A DNA stretch of 5,794 nucleotides from Rickettsiales bacterium (GCA_023301015.1 JALZVI010000161.1:1-5794); one strand, 5' to 3'. Counted from the stretch's first letter, positions 1 through 5,342 are shown. The notes: generated by a model not told the origin, from the sequence alone. Numbers and translations are program-made.

Positions 1-38
1 AAAAATCCAAGCAGTTTCATTTTTTCTTTTATTTTCAT
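1..38 (-). CDS. Possible start of a gene running off the left edge
   Basis: Read on the minus strand, an ATG at 38-36 opens a frame that stays open to the window edge and begins MKIKEKMKLLGF. The basic start followed by hydrophobic residues could be the beginning of a signal peptide or membrane anchor, but only twelve residues are visible. A second in-frame ATG at 20-18 is an alternative start. No clear Shine-Dalgarno sequence precedes either one. The frame would lie 84 nt downstream of the mutase stop codon, in the same direction. This is a weak call that depends on sequence outside the window. Confidence 0.3.
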   Translation of the reverse strand, partial: MKIKEKMKLLGF

Positions 39-122
39 AGTTGTGGAGGTTTAATTCCGAAGCTTTCCGTTGTGGAGAGCGAGGTAAGTTGTGAATTTAC
101 ATCAACTTTTTGTCTAAGTCAA

Positions 123-1487
123 TCAACGAAGCTCCAGCCCGTGTGCGCCCAATTCCGCCACCACAACTGCCTCAATATCCCGCAATCCTTCCGCGCTCTC
201 GGCTTCGAATCGCACTACGATCTCTGCGCCTGTGTTTGAGGCGCGCATAAGCCACCATCCGCCAGCTTCATTCACGCGCACGCCGTCGATGTCGGAGAAG
301 TCGGCGTTGTTGCTGTTCAGCTTGGCTTTGATCTCTTCGATTATGGCGAATTTGCGTTCCTCTTCCACGCTCACTCTAAATTCTGGGCTGGAGTGCATTT
401 TTGGTAGGGCGTCGAGCAGTTCGCTGGCTTTTTGGCCACTTGAATGCATGATGTTGATGAATCGGACGGCGGCGAACATGGCGTCGTCATAGCCGAAATT
501 GTCTTTGAAGAAGATATGCGCGCTCATCTCTCCTGCCAGCGGTGCGTCGAGCTCTTTCATCTTGGCTTTGACGAGTGAATGCCCCGTTTTCCAGATGACG
601 GGCTGGCCGCCGAGGCGCGAGACTTCTTGCTCAAACAGGCGGCTAGATTTGATGTCGGCGATGATGGGTGCGCCTGGGTATTTTTTCAGCACGTCGCGGG
701 CGAGGATGGCGAGAATTTGGTCGCCGTCAATCATGCGTCCCTTGTCGTCGATAATGCCGATTCTGTCGCCGTCACCGTCAAAGCCAAAGCCGATGTCGAG
801 CTGGTTGTCTAGCACGAGGGCGATGAGCTGTGCGTTGTTTTCTAGCTTCGTTGGGTCAGCTGGGTGGGCAGGGAAGCTGCCGTCAATTTCGGTGTTGATG
901 AGGCTATGCCCGCCTTGGCCGCTTTCCATCATTTGGGTGGTTATGATGTCGGTGATTTCGCCCATTGCGCCGTTGGCAGAATCCCAGCCGATTTTTAGGT
1001 CAGAGAAGGCTGGTTCAAGGTTGGTGAGGATGTGGGTGATGTAGGCGGGGCGGATGTCTTGGTTGCTGACATTTCCGCTGCCGCTTTTTGTTCTGCCGAT
1101 GTCGAGCAGTTGCGCAATTTGCTCGCCGAACATCGCGTCTTTGCCGAGCATGAATTTGAAGCCGTTATCGGCGGGTGGATTGTGCGATGCAGTGACCATA
1201 ATCGCGCCGTCAGTGTTGAGGTGGAACGCGCCGAAATAGACCATTGGAGTGGGGCCAAGGCCGAGGTTGATGACATTCACGCCGCATTCATTCAGCCCGC
1301 GGATAAGCTCGCCACTTAGGGCAGGAGAGCTGTGGCGGCCGTCATAGCCAACGCAGATTGTTGCGTTTTCTGGCAATAATTCGGCATAAGCGCGTCCAAT
1401 TTCATATGCGTCGGAATCGTGAAGGTTTTCGCCATAGCAGCCGCGAATGTCGTATTCTCGGAAGATTGTAGGTGTGAATTTGTGCAT
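123..1487 (-). CDS. manB: Phosphomannomutase/phosphoglucomutase (alpha-D-phosphohexomutase family)
   Basis: This cytoplasmic enzyme interconverts hexose 6-phosphate and hexose 1-phosphate (mannose and/or glucose), supplying precursors for GDP-mannose, UDP-glucose and surface polysaccharide. At 454 aa it has normal full length. All four family signatures are visible. The catalytic phosphoserine loop TASHNPPADNGFK has Ser101. The metal loop DGDGDR has Asp237, Asp239 and Asp241. The sugar-specificity loop is GEMSAHIFF (319-327), and the phosphate-binding loop is RASNTGAEIVVR (415-426). The GEMSAH loop fits the bifunctional PMM/PGM (ManB/AlgC) branch rather than GlmM. The first ATG places the usual 'REYDIRG' at residues 10-16, so I keep that start although no good ribosome binding site precedes it. 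The gene is visibly richer in G+C than genes A-C. The family is certain; the preferred sugar and hence the symbol (manB or algC) are inferred. Confidence 0.95.
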   Translation of the reverse strand: MHKFTPTIFREYDIRGCYGENLHDSDAYEIGRAYAELLPENATICVGYDGRHSSPALSGELIRGLNECGVNVINLGLGPTPMVYFGAFHLNTDGAIMVTASHNPPADNGFKFMLGKDAMFGEQIAQLLDIGRTKSGSGNVSNQDIRPAYITHILTNLEPAFSDLKIGWDSANGAMGEITDIITTQMMESGQGGHSLINTEIDGSFPAHPADPTKLENNAQLIALVLDNQLDIGFGFDGDGDRIGIIDDKGRMIDGDQILAILARDVLKKYPGAPIIADIKSSRLFEQEVSRLGGQPVIWKTGHSLVKAKMKELDAPLAGEMSAHIFFKDNFGYDDAMFAAVRFINIMHSSGQKASELLDALPKMHSSPEFRVSVEEERKFAIIEEIKAKLNSNNADFSDIDGVRVNEAGGWWLMRASNTGAEIVVRFEAESAEGLRDIEAVVVAELGAHGLELR

Positions 1488-1498
1488 ATTGAGGTTGT

Positions 1499-1528
1499 AT
1501 ATTAGTGGTGGAATTATGCAAGTTGTAA
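1499..1528 (-). promoter_or_regulatory. Candidate promoter of the mutase gene
   Basis: On the minus strand TTACAA (1528-1523) and TAATAT (1504-1499) are separated by 18 bp, a plausible sigma-70-type -35/-10 pair. Transcription would begin about 1491, only a few bases before the ATG at 1487. The -35 hexamer is the complement of the TTGTAA in the repeated element upstream of gene A, so this stretch could work in both directions. Called by eye only. Confidence 0.4.
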
Positions 1529-1556
1529 TGAGATGTTAATGATTGTTAGGTACAAT
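1514..1556 (+). promoter_or_regulatory. Repeated upstream element, copy 1 (promoter of gene A)
   Basis: The 15-bp sequence TTATGCAAGTTGTAA (1514-1528) recurs upstream of genes B and C and ends 34 nt before the ATG of gene A. Its centre, TGCAAgTTGTA, is an imperfect palindrome. TTGTAA could be a -35 and TACAAT (1551-1556) a -10, but the 22-bp gap is long, so the 15-mer may instead be an operator or activator site. If TACAAT is the -10, the transcript would start at or next to the ATG (leaderless). GAGG at 1557-1560 is only 2 nt from the ATG, too close for a normal Shine-Dalgarno sequence. Confidence 0.5.
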
Positions 1557-1562
1557 GAGGTT

Positions 1563-2603
1563 ATGAGTGGAAAAAAAGATGCAGTTAATGCCGTTGGTGA
1601 AGTTGCGAGAACGCATCAATATACGTTGCTGCAAGATGCTTACCATGCGGACGATGCAAATTATGACTTTGCCCTCTCGAAAGCAGTTCTTAATGAATTG
1701 GAGGGGCAGGGTGTTAAGCATTATGTCCTTGAAATGGATCAGCGGGATCAAGGAAATATAGATCAATTGATTTCTGGTGAGATTTCAAGAAAAGAGTTCA
1801 TAGACTTGCGTAGGGATACTTTTATATACGGAACTGACTCTGAGAAGACTAGAATTGCGTCAGATTTGGCTGATATGATTGTCACTGCGCAAGATTTGGG
1901 GATTGAGGTTCATGCTTTGGATAGGGTTGAGGGGAGGTTCACTAATACCCATGCAAATATAACTTTGCTCAGGGAAATGGGGATGCCAGCCGATGTTCCT
2001 ATAGGGGAGCTTATTGACAAGCTAGAAGCTTCGAAAGAGAATTCGCCAACCAGAGATGAGCGCGAGTTTATTGACGAAACTTTGCTAGGTTTAAACGCCT
2101 TGAAGGTTGATCGGAGCGAGGGGGTATTTAGTGCCTTGAATGATGCGTTGTTTAAGGAAAGGAATGATGGCGACAAGGCTTTAGCCGAAAGAATCAAGGC
2201 GGCAACAGGAGATGAAAAGACTGCTATATTGTTCGGCGTTGGTCATGGTATGGTAAAAGATGGTGTCAATGGAAAGGATTTGGATGAGCATCTTGGTAAT
2301 GATAAGGTTGGCAAGGTTCTTTTGACGCCGAGTAATGATACATACGAGCACTACATGATAAATATTATGGAAGGGCAAGTTAAAGAGCAGCCCGCTACAA
2401 TAATATACACAGATGCAAAGGATGACTTTTTTGGTAGGCACGAGGTTCAGCCTTGGCAGGCGCAAGCTGCGGCGATTGGGGCTGAGTTAAAAGGAGCTGA
2501 GTTGAGAGATGCTCAATACTCACAACTAGATCTGCCAAGTTCTGCTGAACTAGCAAACGCGCCAAAAGCCATTCAGGTGCATGGCGATGAGATAAGCAGG
2601 TAG
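1563..2603 (+). CDS. Gene A: TraB/ChaN/erythromycin-esterase-like superfamily protein, function unknown
   Basis: Gene A encodes 346 aa and is a clear paralogue of gene C. Shared blocks are LLQD-x-YH-x-DDAN near residues 22-33, GVKHYV-x-EMD (50-59), 'VHALD' (116-120), an 'LAERI...EK-AI-x-FG-x-x-HGM' stretch (208-230) and 'KVGKVLLTPS'. The spacing of an early His (His28), a Glu at the end of a strand (Glu57) and a late G-x-x-H (His228) resembles the TraB/TIKI, ChaN and erythromycin-esterase folds. Those families use such residues for metal binding or hydrolysis. This is by-eye family reasoning, not a search result. No signal peptide or membrane segment is visible, so a cytoplasmic location is likely. 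I start at 1563 rather than 1533 because the paralogue aligns from there (VGEVA at 11-15 in both) and the upstream element keeps its spacing. The last 42 bp nearly match the end of gene C. Confidence 0.8.
   Translation: MSGKKDAVNAVGEVARTHQYTLLQDAYHADDANYDFALSKAVLNELEGQGVKHYVLEMDQRDQGNIDQLISGEISRKEFIDLRRDTFIYGTDSEKTRIASDLADMIVTAQDLGIEVHALDRVEGRFTNTHANITLLREMGMPADVPIGELIDKLEASKENSPTRDEREFIDETLLGLNALKVDRSEGVFSALNDALFKERNDGDKALAERIKAATGDEKTAILFGVGHGMVKDGVNGKDLDEHLGNDKVGKVLLTPSNDTYEHYMINIMEGQVKEQPATIIYTDAKDDFFGRHEVQPWQAQAAAIGAELKGAELRDAQYSQLDLPSSAELANAPKAIQVHGDEISR
2562..2603 (+). repeat. Shared 3' end of genes A and C, copy in A
   Basis: These 42 bp match 4852-4893 at 40 positions and end with the stop codon. 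They encode the end of the PKAIQVHG(D/N)EISR tail. The nucleotide match is far tighter than in the rest of the two genes. In gene C the same stretch carries the end of rnpB and its probable terminator, so this copy looks like a former rnpB flank now about 2.3 kb from rnpB. The hairpin GCCAT/ATGGC (2568-2585) next to AAAA (2564-2567) is kept here too. Confidence 0.8.
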
Positions 2604-2627
2604 GCTGTGAGTGGTGTTAGCTGAAAG

Positions 2628-2668
2628 TTATGCAAGTTGTAACGATGCTGTAATAGTTATGTGCTAAT
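2628..2668 (+). promoter_or_regulatory. Repeated upstream element, copy 2 (promoter of gene B)
   Basis: TTATGCAAGTTGTAA at 2628-2642 is identical to copy 1 and ends 35 nt before the ATG of gene B, although B is unrelated in sequence to A and C. A -10-like GCTAAT lies at 2663-2668, nine bases before the ATG, again suggesting a very short or absent leader. No Shine-Dalgarno sequence is visible between them. The whole A-B spacer is 74 bp, so B probably has its own promoter rather than relying on readthrough alone. Confidence 0.5.
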
Positions 2669-2677
2669 GTTGATCTT

Positions 2678-3832
2678 ATGGCAGAGTCGAAACTTAAACA
2701 TACTTCAGTTTTAATTGTTGATAAAGAAATGGATTACGGCATTTATAGCTTTTTGCTAGATGATAAAGAGAAGCTAGGTTTTTTGATCAATTACGCCAAA
2801 GAATTCCGACAATCAGCGGAGGATGCAATCCGTGCGGGCGATAGAAGTAAGCTCCCTTCTGAGATTGAAAAAAGAGATGCCGATGTGTTTATGCAAAACG
2901 GTGATAGGAATTTTAAGCAAGAATTCACACGCTTGGCGGCTAAGTATTTTACTAAGCAAATTCATGGTGACGGGGTTAATTCTGAATATGCCTTAGGTAA
3001 GTATGATGATTCCACAAGGAAGAGCTTGAACAAAATGGATGATTTGAGAAAGGCTGAATATAAGGCCAAAGTAAAGCATGGCTTGTACGGGAAGGATAAG
3101 GACTTTGAAAAGTATTTATCTGCGGGTGGCGATGCAATAGAGTATGCTCTTGAGTCGGGCTTGTCGTCTTTTGCGAGTGATGGTAAGTCGGACGAAAGAA
3201 TGAGCGATTATGCGCCAGATAAGAAGCTTCCAGTTTGTAGCCACTATGCGCCAACGATGGGAGTGATGATGCATTCGGCTGAGATACCGGGATATGTATT
3301 TATCAATGAAGTTATTCAATCTGATTTGCATGCTTATTACCCGCATGCTTCATTTATAACAGAAGATGGTGTGGCGATAATTGAAGCTAGCACGAAAGAC
3401 GCGAAAGATGCTTATAGACCAGTTCTTGCCGCTAACAAAGTTGAAGGCGAGGCTAATGCAATTGACGCTCTTAAAAACGGTGGCAGGGTTATGGTTATGA
3501 CTTATAATAATAAGGGCAACTCTGCTCGGATATATACCACCGACTCTTTTACAGAAGAGGCCGAGGTTGCAAGTGCTCGTTATGCAATGTCAGTATTGGA
3601 AAGAACTATAGATAGGTTTGATTGGCAAGGGAATGTAAATACAGCAAGATCTGCAATGCATATTTCAAGATTGGAAGACCTTCGGGAGTATCAATTTGAC
3701 ATTCCTGAAGTTAAAAATTATGCGAAGAAAGATACTGATATTTGGCCAGGGAAGGTTAATGCTGTGCTGCCAACTAGCGTTGACTATAGACCAACTGAAT
3801 TTGACGTGGAAATGGCAAAAATTGGCAGGTAG
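2678..3832 (+). CDS. Gene B: hypothetical protein with a possible transglutaminase-like Cys-His-Glu centre
   Basis: Gene B encodes 384 aa; I do not recognise a named family. It is not similar in sequence to A or C. The first 180 residues are charged and mostly helical-looking, with many Lys, Asp and Glu. The middle holds the protein's only cysteine (Cys187, in 'PVCSHYAPTMGVMMHSAEIPG'-like context), then His223 in 'YPHASFITEDG' and Glu236 in 'AIIEAST'. A lone Cys followed about 36 residues later by His and about 13 after that by an acidic residue, each at a strand-like segment, resembles the transglutaminase-like cysteine hydrolase core, with Glu in place of the usual Asp. That is inference. 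No signal peptide or membrane segment is seen. The protein ends KIGR, similar to the EISR ends of A and C, because the shared octamer GCAGGTAG forms the last codons and stop. Confidence 0.75.
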   Translation: MAESKLKHTSVLIVDKEMDYGIYSFLLDDKEKLGFLINYAKEFRQSAEDAIRAGDRSKLPSEIEKRDADVFMQNGDRNFKQEFTRLAAKYFTKQIHGDGVNSEYALGKYDDSTRKSLNKMDDLRKAEYKAKVKHGLYGKDKDFEKYLSAGGDAIEYALESGLSSFASDGKSDERMSDYAPDKKLPVCSHYAPTMGVMMHSAEIPGYVFINEVIQSDLHAYYPHASFITEDGVAIIEASTKDAKDAYRPVLAANKVEGEANAIDALKNGGRVMVMTYNNKGNSARIYTTDSFTEEAEVASARYAMSVLERTIDRFDWQGNVNTARSAMHISRLEDLREYQFDIPEVKNYAKKDTDIWPGKVNAVLPTSVDYRPTEFDVEMAKIGR

Positions 3833-3852
3833 CCTTTAAGCCGAGTTCTGTA
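3825..3852 (+). repeat. Detached 28-bp copy of the rnpB 3' end
   Basis: This is an exact direct repeat of 4886-4913. It starts with GCAGGTAGCC, which includes the stop codon of gene B, and continues through the complement of the conserved 'CAGAACTCGGCTTAA' tail of RNase P RNA. It cannot be a working rnpB because the rest of the RNA is missing. It looks like the far attachment site or duplication scar left when the DNA carrying gene C (1061-bp repeat period) came to lie between it and rnpB. Confidence 0.85.
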
Positions 3853-3878
3853 TTTTCCCCGATGGGTTAGAGGGGTGA

Positions 3879-3919
3879 TTATGCAATTTGTAACTAGATG
3901 TTAATGTTTCTGTGCTATG
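3879..3919 (+). promoter_or_regulatory. Repeated upstream element, copy 3 (promoter of gene C)
   Basis: TTATGCAATTTGTAA at 3879-3893 differs from copies 1 and 2 at one base and ends 34 nt before the ATG of gene C. It is followed by TGTTAATG, as in copy 1, and by a -10-like TGCTATG (3913-3919). GAGG at 3923-3926 sits one base from the ATG, too close for ordinary ribosome binding, so a leaderless or near-leaderless mRNA is again likely. The preceding 20 bp also resemble the sequence before copy 1. Confidence 0.5.
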
Positions 3920-3927
3920 CTCGAGGC

Positions 3928-4893
3928 ATGGCACAGATTGAAATAGCAGCGGCTGCAGTTGGTGAGGTGGCTAAAAAATATCAGTATACATTGCTGCAAG
4001 ATGGGTATCACCCAGACGATGCTAATTTTGATTTCGCTTGGTCGAAAGAGGTGATTGATGAGTTGCACAATGCTGGCGTGAAACATTATGTGATTGAGAT
4101 GGATTCTTCTAGGCAAAGTGCAATTAATGACATTGCTAACGGAACGCTCAAGAAAATTGGCTTCACTGATGGTGAAATAGAAGACAAGGCGAAATCTATG
4201 TTTGCTAATGCAGCGCAATCTAGTGGAGATAGAGATAGGACTTCTGTGAACTTAAAGGAGATGATTGAATATGCTCAAACTAAGGGTATTAAGGTTCATG
4301 CGCTAGATGAGTCTAGCAACCTTCTTCAAGGTGTAGAAGGGGGGCGTGAATTTTATGATTTAATTATTAGTTTGGAGCTTAAGAAGATTAGCAAGGACGA
4401 GTTGACTGGTGAGCAAAAAAAGATGCTGGCTGAAGTTGGGCCTGCATTGCTTGAAAAGAGAATGGCGCAAGAGAGAGGGCTTGCGGATAGGATTATTGAA
4501 GCTACTGATGGAGAAAAAGCGGCAATTTCGTTTGGTGCATTGCATGGTATGGGGGCTATGGACGTGGATGAGTATTTAGGTGAGGGTAAGGTTGGGAAGG
4601 TTCTTCTTACTCCAAGTCCAGAGAAATTCCTTTACATGCAGGAAATCATGCGAGCAAGCGGTTTGATGGCAGAGTTGCCCTCAACTTTGATATATACTGA
4701 CGCGTTTCCCAATGATGTGGAGGGTGAGCACGAGGTTTATGCATATCAAGCAGAGGCCAAGCAGATTGGTGAAGAAATGACGGGCGTTGAAATTGCCAAT
4801 GCTAATTATGCTACGCTGGAAACACCTGCGGAAATTGAGCTAGCGGGCATCCCAAAAGCCATTCAGGTGCATGGCAATGAAATAAGCAGGTAG
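3928..4893 (+). CDS. Gene C: TraB/ChaN/erythromycin-esterase-like superfamily protein, paralogue of A
   Basis: Gene C encodes 321 aa and aligns with gene A over its whole length. The start MAQ...VGEVAKKYQYTLLQDGYH places His28 and Glu57 at exactly the same positions as in A. The late G-x-x-H is FGALHGM, with His206. The middle, roughly residues 60-180, is the most divergent part and accounts for the 25-residue length difference. Tentative function is as for A: a small-molecule or peptide hydrolase, or a metal- or haem-binding fold, with no secretion signal. The ATG at 3928 is preferred over an in-frame ATG at 3898, because 3898 lies inside the conserved upstream region and the paralogue alignment begins at 3928. 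The last eight bases, including the stop codon, are also the 3' strand of RNase P RNA helix P1 on the other strand, and the codons before them contain the probable rnpB terminator. Confidence 0.8.
   Translation: MAQIEIAAAAVGEVAKKYQYTLLQDGYHPDDANFDFAWSKEVIDELHNAGVKHYVIEMDSSRQSAINDIANGTLKKIGFTDGEIEDKAKSMFANAAQSSGDRDRTSVNLKEMIEYAQTKGIKVHALDESSNLLQGVEGGREFYDLIISLELKKISKDELTGEQKKMLAEVGPALLEKRMAQERGLADRIIEATDGEKAAISFGALHGMGAMDVDEYLGEGKVGKVLLTPSPEKFLYMQEIMRASGLMAELPSTLIYTDAFPNDVEGEHEVYAYQAEAKQIGEEMTGVEIANANYATLETPAEIELAGIPKAIQVHGNEISR
4852..4893 (+). repeat. Shared 3' end of genes A and C, copy in C
   Basis: Matches 2562-2603 at 40 of 42 positions, the first 24 bp without change. Here the stretch is still joined to rnpB. 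Its minus strand contains the probable rnpB terminator and the P1 strand, which gives a reason for conservation beyond the encoded peptide. Confidence 0.8.
4854..4875 (-). terminator. Probable rnpB terminator inside gene C
   Basis: Just downstream of rnpB on the minus strand, GCCAT (4875-4871) and ATGGC (4862-4858) form a 5-bp stem with an 8-nt loop, followed at once by TTTT (4857-4854). The stem is short, so it may be a weak Rho-independent terminator, but its position 11 nt after the RNA end is right. It lies entirely within the coding sequence of gene C. Confidence 0.45.
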
Positions 4894-4913
4894 CCTTTAA
4901 GCCGAGTTCTGTA
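4886..4913 (+). repeat. rnpB 3' end, intact copy of the 28-bp direct repeat
   Basis: This is the intact partner of 3825-3852. It includes the stop codon of gene C, the 3' strand of P1 and the conserved tail of RNase P RNA. It is a candidate attachment site for cassettes inserting at rnpB. Confidence 0.8.
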
Positions 4914-5265
4914 CTCTAAAAGAGTGATAGCAATTCATCTAGGATATACGTTGCCATATACCTCTAACGTTCTACCCGCACACAAGCTAGAAACAGCCAT
5001 GAGTGTGCCTATTTGAACTTTCTTCCGGTAGGGTTTACACTGCCAGTTTTGTTGCCAAAACCGCGGTAGGCTCTTACCCCACCTTTTCACCCTTACCTTG
5101 TACCGTTAGTCGAATGTATGAAAAAAGGATTTACCATACAAGGCGGTTTGTTTTCTGCTGCACTTTCCCTAAGGTTACCCTCGGCGGGCGTTACCCGCTA
5201 CCGTGTTTCCTTGAAGCCCGGACTTTCCTCGAATGTTGCCACTCGCTGCTATCTTGGCTACCTGC
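4886..5265 (-). ncRNA. rnpB: RNase P RNA (bacterial type A), catalytic RNA of tRNA 5' maturation
   Basis: The RNA is about 380 nt, close to the 377 nt of the Escherichia coli RNA. Universally conserved pieces appear in order on the minus strand. They are GAGGAAAGTCCGGGC (5230-5216), ACAAACCGCC around 5151-5142, GGTAAGGGTGAAA near 5100, GGTAAGAGC-x-x-ACCG, a GTAAAC loop (5038-5033), AAATAGG, and AGATGAAT (4940-4933). The ends are set by helix P1: GCAGGTAGCC (5265-5256) pairs perfectly with GGCTACCTGC (4895-4886), 10 bp. The 3' strand overlaps the last eight bases of gene C, which converges on it. The L15 loop that normally reads GGU before AAAC appears to read UGU here (5039-5037). The RNA acts with the RnpA protein, which is not in this window. 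Confidence 0.95.
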
Positions 5266-5272
5266 GGAGGGG

Positions 5273-5301
5273 AGCATATACCTTATGGTGGGTGATTTCA
5301 A
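5273..5301 (-). promoter_or_regulatory. Promoter of rnpB
   Basis: On the minus strand TTGAAA (5301-5296) and TATGCT (5278-5273) are separated by 17 bp, a good sigma-70-type pair. The -10 ends seven bases before the first base of helix P1, so the predicted transcription start coincides with the mature 5' end. A direct repeat GGGTGATT (5290-5297 and 5302-5309, plus strand) overlaps the -35 area; its role is unknown. Confidence 0.6.
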
Positions 5302-5312
5302 GGGTGATTGAA

Positions 5313-5342
5313 GTTTGGGCTTTTTTCACCTAGTACCCAAAC
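5313..5342 (-). terminator. Stem-loop at the end of the pilin-like gene
   Basis: On the minus strand GTTTGGG (5342-5336) and CCCAAAC (5319-5313) form a 7-bp perfect stem with a 16-nt loop that contains the stop codon. No T-run follows, so it is not a classical Rho-independent terminator. It could act as a processing or stabilising hairpin between this gene and rnpB. Confidence 0.3.

Noticed and set aside
62..80. Hairpin GCTTTCC/GGAGAGC as a terminator for the mutase gene
   Set aside because: It needs a G-U pair and has no T-run on either strand, so I do not call it.
499..1044. Long plus-strand open frame (and smaller ones at 232-492, 579-812, 1032-1319)
   Set aside because: They lie antisense to the mutase gene, whose motifs are complete. 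They are low-complexity, Ser- or Ala-rich shadow frames.
1537..1550. TTAA-like boxes upstream of gene A as a CtrA site
   Set aside because: The second half-site is TTAG with the wrong spacing, and genes B and C lack it.
1533..1562. Upstream in-frame ATG for gene A (and the matching one at 3898 for gene C)
   Set aside because: The extra ten residues lie in the repeated promoter region. Both paralogues align from the later ATG, and the spacing to the upstream element is constant only for that start.
1910..2465. Minus-strand frames inside gene A, and similar ones inside B and C
   Set aside because: They show no motifs, overlap convincing paralogous coding sequence, and have skewed composition typical of antisense frames.
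1514..4913. CRISPR array, integron attC sites or insertion sequence to explain the repeats
   Set aside because: There are only two or three repeat copies separated by whole genes. No spacer pattern, attC-type palindromes, transposase or integrase is present.
5003..5333. Plus-strand open frames of 102 and 71 codons
   Set aside because: They run antisense across rnpB and its promoter, with no credible start signal or protein family.
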